Positions 11,570 through 24,000 of a stretch of DNA of 64,000 nt are shown here, piece after piece (position 1 is the first letter of the stretch; the number at the start of each line of letters is the position of its first letter). Origin of the DNA: Macrophomina tecta (taxonomy: Eukaryota > Ascomycota > Dothideomycetes > Botryosphaeriales > Botryosphaeriaceae); the NCBI GenBank assembly GCA_024180945.1, contig JAKSGN010000007.1, positions 4,650,001-4,714,000 on the forward strand, given 5' to 3'. The translations under genes were made by a program, and so were the position numbers. Below the pieces are notes generated by a model. That model worked only from the letters and a program-made list of their open reading frames with translations, searched no databases and was not told the DNA's origin.

Positions 11570-13368
11570 TTCTGTCTATTGTTGCATTCCTCTTATGGCC
11601 AGCATGATAAGGCGTTCAAACAAATCCAAGGACTGCACGCCCGACCAAGTGCGAGCAAGCTAAAGGAAAAAGCAGGCAAAGAAAAGTCAATGAATGATGT
11701 GTATCGAGGGAGTGAGTAATGCCTGTGGAAGCGATACTGTGATTTATAGCCAACAACAGAGAAGTTGAGCTATTGGATGCTCTACTATTTCAGTACTAGA
11801 AACTCTAAATTTACAGCCAACATTCTGCAGTGAGGCGTAGTCCTCATTCCAGGCATGGTCTCCTCGCCCCGTCAGATGTTCAAACAGCTGCAGGGACTTT
11901 TTCACAGCTTAGCTTTGTGCTTGATCAGCGAACCGCAGCTCAGTATTGTTCAGCTGAAGGATTACACTCGTGCCGTGTGTCACTAAATCCGAAAACACCA
12001 CGGCCGGAACTGGATCGAGACTTGATGTCACCCTCCCTCGAGTACAGAAATGGCCTCCACGTAACATCCATAAGAACTTGACGAATGCGGCTCGGTTAGC
12101 AGCATCCCATAAGGTACCTGCTGTGGCGTGTTGTGAAACAAAGGTGGCCTTCTTGGAATGCGGCGTTGTGTTGGTGTTGGGGTCCAGAACGCCGCAGGCC
12201 AACTGCCATCCCATGGGCCTAGATGTCCCGAAATAAGTATTAACGGCGTGTCGGAGCTGCGCCTCTCTCATGAACAGTATAAGAGAAATTGCGGTAATGT
12301 TGGATGATGTCGCTTGCCCGCAAAGCGAGGAGACGGGATGAAGTGATATTAAGAGTGCGGTTCGACCGTTCGACCCAGCGATCGACCGCAGGGAACGCTA
12401 ACCGGGCTAGGTTAGACGGCACAATGCCAGTGGAAATGTTTCACACAGTAAGTAGCCATGGGAAAAGTAATTCTAAGCAGGACTAGTTGAGAGGCCCCAA
12501 TTGTGTAGCGCGAGGCTCGAGTCGTACGTCGCGACAGCCTCCTGATCTTTATGTTGCCATACCACCAAGTTGTGCGTGCATAATAGCAGTATGACTTGAT
12601 CGAAGAAATTCACTCATCTTGACTTAGATGTGACACCGCTGTTACGGTCCAGGATCTATGAGCGGAAGAAGTGGACCTGTTGACGATGCCGAATAGAAGA
12701 TCATTCTTCGCTGTCGCGATGGAAAGCCATTATATGGAGAACGACAAGGCTTCCATAGGGTTTGACCAGCGATGGATACAAACATGGCATAGTGGTTTGA
12801 AATGTCGACATAAGAGAACTGAGTTGGGCCTTGAAATGACTCTCCATTGCTCCTACATACGTGACCATCCTCCGCAGTAACCGCGCCAGCCTCGGACCGG
12901 TGCAAGCGCAGCGATCAAAGGGATATCCTTCCAGAGCTTGGATCAGAGATGCCTTTTAGCGTCCGTTAATGTAACAAGGTGGGTGTGCCGAACGCCGATA
13001 TCATGCTGTCCCCAATCCCACAATCGAACCACTTAAGCCCGGTGAAGGGAGAGCTCGAAAGCGCGAGAAGAGCCAGCTCATCGGGTACACGCTAGGTTTT
13101 CATCATCTGGAGAAGAGGTCAGTAATCGGCGCGGCGCGGAGCAGGGGAAAGCAGGAGGACTCACTCGTTGTAAACTGGAAGGATACGAAGAGGAAAAGAG
13201 GAGCGCGAGGCGGCGCGGATTTTTGAAAGGCGCGTTCGGCTCGGCTGACTCATGATCTGCGCTAGTACCGATTAGGTTGGCCCTCCAGAAAAGCATCCGA
13301 CCAAGTCACAAACACCACTCACCCCATCACCAATCCGCGCCATTGCTGATTACCGGAGTCGCGGGGCC
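11570..13368. other. Intergenic region, about 1.8 kb
   Basis: No gene I can support. A 120-codon minus-strand frame (12271-11909) and a 60-codon one beside it (12422-12240) have no recognised domain. The last 250 nt form the promoter of the AspRS gene. Confidence 0.5.
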
Positions 13369-15584
13369 ATGTTGCTCGCTTTGTGCAGAATAAGTCCTTC
13401 GATCAGCTCCACGGCATTGAGAAGCTCACTTGCGCTCTCGAGACGTGTGCCGAGTCGCGGCACTGTGAGCGCGTCAAGCTTAAGCGGAGCAGCTGCTGCA
13501 CGGCGAGCATGGCGTAGTGCACCGGGACGCCAATTCTCCTACTGTTCTATACTACAAAACCAGCCGAGTTTTCTCGAGAACTACAAGCAGTCATGTAGGT
13601 TCCAATGCATTGAGTTTCTCATGTCGGAGAGTGACGTAGAGTCTGACCTTTCCTACAGTCCTCTTCCCCTCTGCGACTCATGAGGTTAAGGACCTTGCCA
13701 ATGCCTCCGTTGGGGATGAGGTGACTCTCCACGGGTACCTTGGTCCCCGCGCAGATCTCTCAAAGAAGCTCTCCTTCGTGCCATTGATAAGCAAAGACCT
13801 GCGTCACAGTGTTCAGATCATCAGCACTCCACGTTCCTCGGAAGAACTGCACTTACGGCTCAAGTCTCTGGGCGCACAAGACCCTGTTGCTATTAAGGGT
13901 CTGCTGAAGGAGCGCAAGCCCACCAAGAACGATGCTGGCGACATCCAAAAAATCACTAATGTGGAAGTCGAATTGAGGGAGCTGTACGTGCTAAACGAAT
14001 TTCCTCAAGATATTACCTTCCAGGAGGACACGAATCTTTCTCCTGAGCAGCGTCATTTGCAGATCCGTCAAGACAGGAGCATCAGAGATGCGTTGGCCTT
14101 CAGGTCCAAGGCGGCAAATATATGCAGAGATGAGCTCGGGAACAAGCACGAATTTCTCGAGATCGAGACCCCGCTGCTATTCAAGTCAACGCCTGAGGGG
14201 GCAAGAGAATTCCTCGTGCCCACTCGGGCCAAGGGTCTAGCTTATGCATTGCCTCAAAGCCCGCAGCAGTATAAGCAGATCCTCATGGCGAGCGGTATTC
14301 CCAAGTACTTCCAGATTGCACGTTGCTTCCGAGATGAGGACCTCAGGGCTGACAGGCAACCGGAGTTCACTCAGGTCAGTATGTTTATTCCTCCATGGGT
14401 GTTCAATCTGACGGGATACAGCTTGATCTGGAAATGTCCTTCGCGACTGGGGAAGATGTGATGAAATGTATTGAGAATCTCCTTCGCAGGCTTTGGGCAG
14501 AGCTCTTGGATGTCAAAACCCTCCCATCCAAGTTCCCTCGGATGTCTTACAATGATGCCATGGCGAAGTATGGTTCTGATAAGCCTGATGTTCGCCTTGG
14601 AATGGAAGTGCGTAGTTTCAAATATTACGACTGTGCGATCACTGCTTACTATGGTAGATAACACAAATCGACTATCTGCTGCCAGTGGACCTGATCAGCA
14701 AGATTGGTCCTTTGACGGACCCGGCGGTGGATGTCATGAGGTTGCGCCTATCTGGCGACCCTGCGGAGACCCGCAAGTTTGTGAATGAGTTCATGGACTC
14801 ACCAGAAGCCTTACCATTTATCAACAACCCCGAAGGACAACCCGGCATTTTCATCTTCGACACTCGCAAGCCATTGCAAGGACTTCAGCCTTTCGGGTTT
14901 GAAGCAGCGGAGCGCCTAGAAGAGCTGTACCAGCTTGAAGATGGGGACCTCATCGTCATTCAAGCCCGCAAAAAGGAGGCATTCTCCGGAGGCTCAACGC
15001 CAATTGGAAGCCTGCGTCTCGCGTTGCACAAAGCCGCTGTCGCAAAATGTCTCATTCCCCCACCGAAAGGCTTCGAGTTCCTGTGGATTACAGACTTCCC
15101 GCTCTTCTCTCCAAGCAATGACACAGATCCAGGACAAGGCGGTGCAGCTGGGCTGGCAGCGACGCATCATCCGTTCACTGCGCCTAAGACAGCGGAAGAT
15201 GTTGGCCTGCTCGCCACGGACCCGGCCAGCGTGCGAGCAGAACACTACGACATCGTGGTGAATGGCGTTGAGCTTGGAGGTGGCAGCAGGCGTATCCATG
15301 ATACACGCGTTCAGGAGTACATCATGCGTGACGTGCTCAAGATGAGCGAGGAGCGGCTGCAGGATTTTAGGCATCTTCTCGACGTTCTCAGAGCAGGATG
15401 CCCACCCCACGCCGGTATTGCGCTAGGCTTCGACAGGCTTATCGCAGTCATGCTCGGGAAGGAGTCGGTGAGGGATGTCATCGCTTTCCCGAAGAGCGGA
15501 AAAGGAGAGGACCTCCTTGTGAAAGCGCCAAATGCTGTGACGAAAGAGCAGCTGGAAACGTACCATCTGTCACTCAAGGAATAG
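13369..15584 (+). CDS. Mitochondrial aspartyl-tRNA synthetase (class II)
   Basis: Model: exons 13369-13594, 13659-14374, 14422-14607 and 14658-15584 (684 aa). The introns are 64, 47 and 50 nt. The protein charges tRNA-Asp in mitochondria. The N-terminus is Arg/Ser-rich without acidic residues, a good presequence. It is followed by an OB-fold anticodon-binding domain (about 75-190; VTLHGYLGPRADLSKKLSF). The catalytic domain shows the class II motif 2 with the Asp-specific loop (FRDEDLRADRQPEFTQ, ending at residue 314, immediately before intron 2). The bacterial-type insertion domain comes next (about 400-520), then motif 3 (GIALGFDRLIAV, about 629). The length and the insertion domain match the bacterial/mitochondrial class rather than the shorter cytosolic enzyme. 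It is convergent with the NudC gene, 283 nt downstream. Confidence 0.95.
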
Positions 15585-15867
15585 TTTCCGCGCAATGCGG
15601 CATGGAGGTGCCCAATAAGGACTTTTGTATTATACTTGTTTGTAAATTATCGTACCTTCTGCGCTCTCACGATGACAGCCGTCACCGAATGTTCTAGACA
15701 GCCACCCACTAACTTTACTCGACTGTAATTTCCGCGCAGCCTCGAAATACATGCAACTCCTATTTGAACTCCCGTAAATTTTGTTTTTGCACCTCGCTAT
15801 GCCATAATTGACTATCGTGACATCATACCAACAGCGCCGAGGCGTACACAGAGAGGGAGGCAGCCAT

Positions 15868-16498
15868 TTAGCTGATTTTGGCGTTGGAGAAGTCCATCTC
15901 AGGGTGTTGGGCCTTGAACTTGGCCAGGATCTCCTCCTTCTTCAGCTCGTCGCTGGTGGGCTTGCCCATTTCCTTTTGGCGCTGATCCCACATCATCTTC
16001 TCAACCATGGTGCGCGTCTCGCCTTCCAGGTCACTGAGCTTGCTGCTCTCGGGCGTGATCTTGGAGGTGTCGATCTTGGGAGCGCCGATAACGACGTTCT
16101 CCCACCATTCCATCTTGTTGACTTTGTCTAGGTGGATCGCGATTTCCTTGCCGCCTGGGACCGTCTCCAGAGTCCAGGTGCTCTCATCAGCGTGGATGGG
16201 CTTCGACAGGTCGCCCTGGGGGGGATCAGCGTGAGGACGGCAACGGCACGAACGGACGGCTGCTTACATCAATGATGGGATCCTGGCCCTTGATTTGGAC
16301 CTTGAGCTTGGTCTTGGAGAGTACGACGTTGAGGTCCCTTGCTTTGATGTTGGCGGGGATGCTGGCGGTGATGTCGACATCCTGGATGGTCTGGGTCCAC
16401 TTGTAGGGCAGGGCGGCCTGTTCGGCAGCCTCTTTGGCGCGGGCCTCGCGGTCCTGCCTCTCGCGCTCGGAGGGGGTGGGTGAGCTGGGGCGCGACAT
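15868..16498 (-). CDS. NudC-family CS-domain protein (nuclear movement protein)
   Basis: Model: exons 16498-16268 and 16215-15868, with a 52-nt intron (GTAAGC..CCCAG) (192 aa). NudC proteins are HSP90 co-chaperone-like factors that support dynein/LIS1-dependent nuclear migration in hyphae. A charged N-terminal helix ([20 protein letters not shown]) leads into the p23/CS beta-sandwich (about 30-120). Family hallmarks are [39 protein letters not shown] and WTLE.....[17 protein letters not shown]. The conserved C-terminal helix with [18 protein letters not shown](L) is present, so the protein is full length (fungal NudC is usually about 190-200 aa). It shares a 261-nt divergent promoter with the ANTH adaptor gene. 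Confidence 0.95.
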
Positions 16499-16759
16499 GA
16501 TTGCGGGCGTGTGTTTGGCGGGCTTCGGTTGGAGCGTGCTAGGACACAAGAGAGGAGTTGCGTAAGGCCGCGAGGTGAACCTACCCTGGCCCGCTCCGGC
16601 GCCCGCGCTCCAAATGACGCCTGCGCCGCCGACCTCCCTCCGCTGCCCAAACCAATTGTTTACTGCACCTTTCACATCCTGGCCTCCTAGCCCGACCTCC
16701 GCCTAAGGCCCCTCCTAACCCCCCTCGAATTCGAAGCCGCGGCATGCGACGCGCGGGAA
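16499..16759. promoter_or_regulatory. Divergent promoter between the NudC and AP180 genes
   Basis: 261 nt separate the two outward-facing start codons. The sequence is GC/CT-rich with no TATA box that I can see. Both genes must be driven from here, so co-regulation is plausible but inferred. Confidence 0.6.
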
Positions 16760-18765
16760 ATGTCGAGCTCCTTTGAGAAGTCCGTGAAGGGAGCCACCAA
16801 GATCAAGGCAAGCTCTCCTGCTCCCTGCGCGCGCCGCGCTGCCTCTGCCTCTCTCGCACTGCACATGTCCCGCGCGCCCGACGAACCACCACTGACCGCA
16901 ACCCCACCTACAGCTCGCTCCCCCCAAGAGCAAGTATGTCGAGCACATTCTGGTCGCTACCCACGCCGGCGAGGCTGGCGTCGCCGAGGTCTTTCGCGCC
17001 TTGCAGAACCGCCTGCGCGACTCCACCTGGACCATCGTCTTCAAGTCGCTGATTGTCATACACCTCATGATCCGTGAGGGCGAGCCGGATGTGACCCTGA
17101 AGTACCTTGCGCAGGCCCCCGTCCGCCGTCTGGCCATCAACAACTTCACAGAGGGTATGCGCCCGCCGCCCAACGCATCCGGCCCACAGCGGCGCACGCA
17201 TCATGCTGACCGGCCGAGCAGTTCAGACCCAGGGCCACAACATCCGCACCTACACCGAGTACATCGTCGCGCGCGCGAAGAGCTTCGGTTCCACCAGGAT
17301 AGACTATGTCCGCAACGGCGAGGGCCGCCTCAAGCGCCTGTCGGTGGAGAAGGGCCTGTTGCGCGAGACGGAGCAGGTCCAGGATCAGATCCACGCCCTG
17401 CTGCAATGCGACTTCCTTTCGCAGGAGCCCGAGAACGAAATCACGCTTACTGCCTTCCGATTGCTGACAATGGACCTGCTTGCTCTGTTCCACGTCATGA
17501 ATGAGGGCACCATCAACGTGCTTGGTCCGTATGACCTTAGGCCCCCTAGGGAAAGGCTCGGCTGATCGCTTGCAGAGCACTATTTCGAGATGTCACACAC
17601 TGACGCAGAGCGTGCATTGAGGATCTACCGCATGTTTTGCAGGCAAACTGACGCTGTAGTGCAATATCTGAGCATCGCAAGGCTACACGAGCATTCCACC
17701 CGCCTGGAGATTCCCAAAATAAAGCACGCCCCTACCAGCTTGGGCAACTCGTTGGAGGAATACCTCAATGACAAGGATTTTGAAATTAATCGTCGGCAAT
17801 ACCTGGCGCAGCAGGAAGCAAAGAAGAATGCCAAGGCCAATGGCTCCGGCAAGCCGTTGGAAAAGAAGGATACTGCAAGGGCCATGGACTCCAGTTTCCC
17901 GGAGTCGAAGTCATCGCAGCCTGAAAGCAAGGGTCCAGCGCCAGATTTGATTGACTTCTTCGAGTCCATCGAGCAGAACCAGCAGCCCATGGCCCAGCAG
18001 GTGCCGCCTTTCCCGCAACAGCCTCAGATCCAGTTCCCGCAGCAGACAGGCATGATGCCGCAGCAAACAGGGTTCGATCCAAACTTCCAAAGCAATCCGT
18101 TCGGACAGCAACAGCAACCTCCGCAGCTTCAGCCCAACTTTACTGGTGCGGGATTTGGGGGTTACGGACCGCAGCCACAACAGTTTGGGCAGCAGCAGGC
18201 GCCGCAGAATGGCTCGGCTCCCTTCTTACAACCATCATTTACCGGACCTGCATCACAGGGATTGCAGCCGCAGACAACCAATCCATTCCGCGCCTCCATG
18301 CTCATGCAACCCACGCCAACTGGAGGAAACCCGTTCAGCGCTGCCAACAACCCTAGCCGTCAATCCACGAACCCCTTCGCCAAAAACTCACCGCAGAACA
18401 CGGGCGGCTTCGCACCTTCGCTGCCGACCATCCAGTCCTCGCAACCGATCGACCTCACTCAGCCCCCACAGACCAGCCACAGCCCCGCTCCGCTGCAGCC
18501 GAACCCCACAGGAACGAATCCCTTTGCGCGACCGCAGACAGCGCATGCTGGCGGCTCGCAATCGATGCTCATGCCGAACGTCACTGGAAGCACCAACCCG
18601 TTCAGACAGAGCGCATTTGTCAACCAGCAGACGGGCCAAGGTTGGCAGAACAATCAGGGCACAATGGGCGGCCTTGAGCAGCTGGAGACGATGCCGGTTT
18701 TCCCGCGACCCGGCCAGCCGAATGCGCCGCAGCAGCAACCGCAGCAGACGGGATGGTCGTCGTAG
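16760..18765 (+). CDS. AP180/CALM-type ANTH-domain clathrin adaptor (Yap1801/Yap1802 type)
   Basis: Model: exons 16760-16807, 16914-17154, 17222-17524 and 17576-18765 (593 aa). Intron 1 uses a GC donor (AAG|GCAAGC); the others use GTATGC and GTCCGT. The protein recruits clathrin and cargo at PI(4,5)P2-rich plasma membrane during endocytosis. Residues 1-290 form the ANTH domain. Its lipid-binding motif (KGATKIKLAPPKSKY) is interrupted exactly at intron 1, and VLEHYFEMS marks the later helices. From about residue 330 the protein is Gln/Pro/Asn-rich and carries six NPF tripeptides, which bind EH-domain proteins such as Pan1/Ede1. It also has six perfect [LIM]xx[QNTS]xTG sites, the consensus for Ark/Prk-type endocytic kinases. 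The length is typical for fungal AP180. Confidence 0.94.
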
Positions 18766-19829
18766 AGTGTGATCAAAAAAAGGGTTCACTTGAGTTTCCG
18801 GTCTTATCTCATCTGGTTCTTGGGTTACAAGGTTAAACTCAGCGGGGGCGTTTGAGGTCTTACTATTATTATTATTATTTTTGGGTTTTGACAAGTATCA
18901 TATTGCTGTTACGGAGGGAAAGACCACGGCTTATTTTGTTCCCTTTTTTTTTTTTTTTTTTTTCTCAAACATTGAAGAGCGTTCAGCACAGGTGGAGGGG
19001 CTGTGCAAAACAGATAGGGAGGGAGAGTTGAGAGCCTCTTTTTTGCGGTTTATTTCTTTTCTTTCTCCTGGTATTCTAAATATCCGCACGTGGTCTTGTA
19101 TCCGTAAATGTTTTGTTCTTTTATTAATGGAGACCTGTCCTCTGCACCATCAGCTATTTCTTTTGATTGTATCATAGAAGCGGGGCTTTCGGAAGAACGC
19201 GGGGGGCAAGAAAGAGAAGAGAGGGCTGCAGCAACAGCGATTATCTCGGATAACATAATAAACGGAATACGAGCGGTCCCGCGTGGGCATTGCTGGCTCT
19301 TCCTTGTCGCACTAGTGCTGAATGGCGCGTTCCGCATTTAGATTGTGGTGCAGTACACATACGCGTACGCTGCTTTGTTGGACGATGGGCGAGTAGTTTG
19401 GGCTTGGCTGCGTCATGCATCAAGAGGACAAAACCGGTGCGCAGTAGGTTGTGTACGGGCTGCGTTCGAACGAACGGTATTAGCAGCTGCTAGAGTGCGA
19501 AGCGGTTGTCTCCGGAGTATTTCTATCCAGCTGGCGTTCAGCGTGGTGATGAAGTCAAGTCTCCCACCCTTGCCGCTCTCCCCTTGTCCGCGCCGGTACC
19601 GTCGGCAACGGGCGGTGGAGGGGTTAATTACTGCCTCAGGCACCAACTCGCGATAAGATTAGATCAAATGACGCGGGGTGGGTGCCCAGTGCCAGAATAT
19701 TCGCGCCCGCGCCAAAAGAATTACGCTCGAGTCAACAACTACACCATAGCTCTTCCGAAGCTTCAACCTCCTCGTACATCCCCTCCCTCTTCGCTTCTGC
19801 AGGAGTACATATTGCACGTTTGACTAAAG
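18766..19829. other. Intergenic region between the AP180 and PBDC1-like genes
   Basis: It contains an (ATT)n run near 18864-18879 and T20 at 18944-18963, the latter about 180 nt past the AP180 stop codon. No gene is supported. Confidence 0.55.
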
Positions 19830-20588
19830 ATGTCTGCCCTCGGACCGCCTGGCGCGCAGCTCTCGCCTGAGCAGGCCGACAACTTTGAGGATGTAGGTTT
19901 TTCCTTGTGGCGCGAATGACGATGGGCTTCGATTATGCTGTAGATGATGCTAATGAGCGGATGCACAGATCGAGAAGCAGTTCGCCGTCAAAGGTATGCG
20001 CCCTCTCATTACTCTCTCTCACCCATCAGCGTCCACCTACGCAGTTCCGGACCACCTGCGAAGCATCTACATAGTTCAGGGCTAACGACACGGACCCTCG
20101 CACAGTGGTTCAGCACATGACGACGTACTGGTCGATCCTCGAGCGCATGCGTGGTAGCAAGCTGCGACTGACCAAGATCGATGACGAGATCTACGAGCAC
20201 TTCAAGAAGGAGTTCCCGGACTTCGACCCGGCCGCGACCATCAACGAGGACGAGATGAAGAGCAAGGCGGGCAAGGAGCGGTGGCGCAACTTCATCATGG
20301 CGTACGAGAAGCGCGTCGACGACTACAACTTCGGCACCATGCTGCGTGCGAGCCCCACCACCGAGTATGGCGAGAAGGAGACTATTTTCGGTAAGTGGTG
20401 TATATAGGGCTGGTTGAGGCGGGCGCTTGCTGACAAGGCTGTTCATTTGTGTAGCGGTGAGGATGCAGTTCTACGCCGTCGAGATTGCGAGGAACCGCGC
20501 TGGTCTGAATGACTGGATTTACGAGAAGGCGAACCCGGAGAAGGCAAAGGAGGAGAAGGAGGCGGCTGAAGCGGCGAACAAGGCGTAA
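19830..20588 (+). CDS. PBDC1/YPL225W-family protein (eEF1A-folding co-chaperone family)
   Basis: Model: exons 19830-19892, 19969-19993 (only 25 nt), 20106-20390 and 20455-20588 (168 aa). All introns are GT-AG. The family (Pfam polysaccharide biosynthesis/PBDC1) includes yeast YPL225W, reported as a cytosolic chaperone for newly made eEF1A. The old polysaccharide label is misleading. Recognisable segments are AVKVVQHMTTYWSILERM, LTKIDDEIYEHFKKEFPDFD, MKSKAGKERWRNFIMAYEK, DYNFGTMLR and TIFAVRMQFYAVEIARNRAGLND, followed by a Lys/Glu/Ala tail. The whole domain fills the protein and the length matches the family. The 25-nt second exon is supported by frame continuity through IEKQFAVK. Confidence 0.92.
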
Positions 20589-21073
20589 GCCATGCTTGTG
20601 GGTCGCCGCATTAATACTCCTCGCCTCTCCCTTGCGCCTCCCGCATCTGCTGGGCTATGCCGCGTCTGATCTACAGGACCATCTACAGCTCCACCTCTGC
20701 CTTACCAAAAGAAAGCATGTATCTACGGCCGGGGATCATGGAACGATACTTCTCAAAGGGAAATGCGGGTTCGGAATTGGAAAAGCGACGATGCAGAGGT
20801 TGGATACCCAAAATGAAATCAGTTCAAATATATCCCGGAGGCGCGGGCCATCGAACACGCAGTTGCTCTTGTCTTTGTTGTTTGTGTGAAAGAGCCCGCT
20901 TGGCGTTCATATTGTTCCTTGGCTTTGCACACCACAACATCTAACTCGCCGCTTGGAAAACTCTACAGCTCATCCTGCACTCTAGGATCGTTTCTAATCT
21001 GACAATGCGGCAGAGCGCGCCCCAACTGCTCTGATTCTCTCACAGCCCTGCGTGACACACTCGTACATCCGCA
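20589..21073. other. Intergenic region, 485 nt
   Basis: 3' flank of the PBDC1-like gene and 5' flank of the ABC transporter. No gene is supported. Confidence 0.6.
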
Positions 21074-24000
21074 ATGACCGCACCGCCGGCTCTGAATTGG
21101 CCGCTCCCGCCTATCGAGGCCCCAACAAAAGGTAACGAAGACGGCAGCAATGACCTCCCTTCAGAGCAAGAAGTTGACCTCGACAATCCGAACCATGAGG
21201 AAGCACTCCGCTCAACGCAATGGAAGGATCTCTTCAACTTCACTACTCGAAAGCATCTCCCGATACTGGTCCTCGCCGTCGCGCTCTCCATCCTGACCGG
21301 CTTAGCGGTCCCAGCGAATGCATACCTCCTCGGCAAAATCTTCGACACATTCTCCAAGCAGGCCGCGGGGACTATCACAGGCGGTACCTTAAAGAGCGAG
21401 GTCTCCAAATACTCTATATACCTGCTTGGGCTCGCGGCAGGGAATTTCGTTTTGAACACCGCATTCTTTGCCACATGGATGCTGTTCGGCGAGTTACAGG
21501 CTCGAAGCGCAAGGGAACGCGTGTTTGTAGCGCTGATGAAGAGGAACATGACTTGGTACGATCAGAGAAAGAACGGTGTGGCTGCCATTGTCCCACGGTT
21601 ACAGATGTGAGGACCTGCAAATCCAATAATCCCATAAACAATTGGCACTGATGTAGTCCCCAAACACGCAGGCAAACACGCGAGCTCCAGATCTCCGTCT
21701 CCCAGCCCTTTGGCCTAGTGCTCGAGCACATCTCCAGTACCCTCCTCTCCCTCGGCCTCGCGCTGTACTACTCATGGCGCGTCACACTCGTCACTATGGC
21801 GGGTGTGCCGGTGTGCATGGTGGTCATCGTGGTGCTGTCGTCGCGCATCCAGCTCAACGTTAACCGGCAGACCGAGAAGCTGGAGGAGGCGCTCAAATAC
21901 TCGATCGGCGCGATCAAGTCGATCGAGACGGTCAAAAGCTTCAACGGCCAGGACCTCGAGGTGTGGAAGTATACCCGCATCGCCCGCCAGGCCGCAACGT
22001 ACTACGTGCGCCAGGCCAACGCATTCGCCCTGCAGACGTGCGTCATGTCCTTCTTCAGCTTCGCCATGTTCATTCAGGGGTTCTGGTACGGCAGCTCGCT
22101 GCTCGATAAAGGGGAGACGCCCGGGGAAGTGTTGACGACTTTTTGGGCCGCGCTGATGGCCACTCAGGCGCTTACGGCAATTTTCCCGATGCTGCTGGTC
22201 CTGGAGAAGGGAAGAGCTGCGGGTACGAAACTCAGATCCGTCATGGTCCATGGTTCGACGGGACAGGAAGAGTCGAGGAGCGGGCTGAAGCCAGACCGCT
22301 GTGCTGGTGATTTCGAACTCAAGAACATCTGCTTCTCCTACCCCACGCGCCCAAATGAGTTCGCGCTAGACAACGCTTCGCTCTTCTTCGCCGCCGGCGA
22401 GACCACCTTCGTCATCGGCAAGTCCGGCTCCGGCAAGTCCACCATCGGCCAGGTCCTCTCCCGCTTCTATCCGCCCAAATCGGGCACCGTCACCCTCGAC
22501 GGCAACCGTCTTGAGGACCTCGATGTCGAGTGGCTGCGGCGGAACATTACGCTCGTTGAGCAGGCCAGCGCCCTCTTTGACGGCACCGTTTTCCGCAATA
22601 TCAGCTACGGCCGGCCCGACTTCGACCGGGTCACGCTAGAAGAGGTCAAGGAGGCCGCCGAGTTCGCCCTGCTGAAAGAAACAGTGAACAACATGCCCGA
22701 TACGTGGGATACGCAAGTCGGGACGGAGGGATCGTCCATGAGCGGTGGGCAGAGGCAGCGCATGGCGCTTGCCAGAGCGCGCCTGAGAGATACGTCGGTG
22801 TTGATCTTGGACGAGTCGACGAGTGCGCTGGATTACATCAATCGTACGCTCATCATGGAGGCGATTCGAGTGTGGAGACGAGGACGGACGACCATCATCA
22901 TTACACACGACATTTCGCAGATTCAGCATGATGACTATGTGTATATCCTGGAGAAGGGTCAGGTTGTTCAGGACGGATATAGGGGAGCAATAGAACGAGT
23001 GAAGCATGCGCCATTTCAGAAATTTGTCACCATTCAGGAGGAGGATGGGGGCGGACAGGGTGAGGAAGAGGATGCCGAACTACCAACTCTTCTTACGGAG
23101 GCCAGCCGCACTGTTGTCGGTGATTCCCGTCCGAGGAAGCCGCGAAGGACCAGCTCGATATACTCGGATGACTGGACCTCAGAGGGCGAAGAAAGCGTGC
23201 AGGACCCTCTTCACAACTACCTGGATAGGGATATTGTCGGAGCTCCCCGCTTCGTCCCCAGTATGTTCGTGGAACAACGCGTCGAGCCGGGAAATCGAGG
23301 CTCGATGATCCTGCCAGCGGCCATGGGAGGACACTTCTGGCGAGTCCTGCCGCCAACTTCAGCACTCTCTCCTCCTTCGCCCAGCGAAATCCTACACACG
23401 CGACCGAGCTACTTCGGAGGATTTGACAGCAGCGGCAAAGGGGACCATGGCTATGACAAGGTCCTTTCCGAGACGCACCACAAGTCCTTCTCCACGCAAG
23501 ACTACAAGATCGGCCTGAGCATCGACGGTAGCGGCGAGACCGAATGTAGAAGCCGTAGTCCAACAGCCCATCATCCAGAGTCAATTCCCCTCCGCGAGCG
23601 CCGCCTCACATATGCCACACTCACCATAGGCACGCCAGTCATCCAGAACGGAGAAAAGGGAACCCCTAGCCACCGCACTCCTGTGCTGCAGTTCCTCTCC
23701 CATCTCCCCTTCCTCGGCTCGGCCGTTAAAGAAAAGAAAAAAGGCCACGACCTCCTGACCTACCGGCAGATCCTCTCCGACGTCTGGCCGCGCCTGACCT
23801 GGCCACAGCGCCTCCTCCTCCTCATCGGCGTCGCCGCCTGCGTCACACACGCCATCGCGACGCCCGTCTTCGCCTATGTCTTCAACAAGCTGCTCACGAC
23901 TTTCTATCTGCGCGGCGCGGACCGCACGAGGCGCGCCCTTTTCTACAGCGTCGCCATCCTCGGCATCTCCGTCGTCGATGCCGCGTCGAGCTATCTGTCG

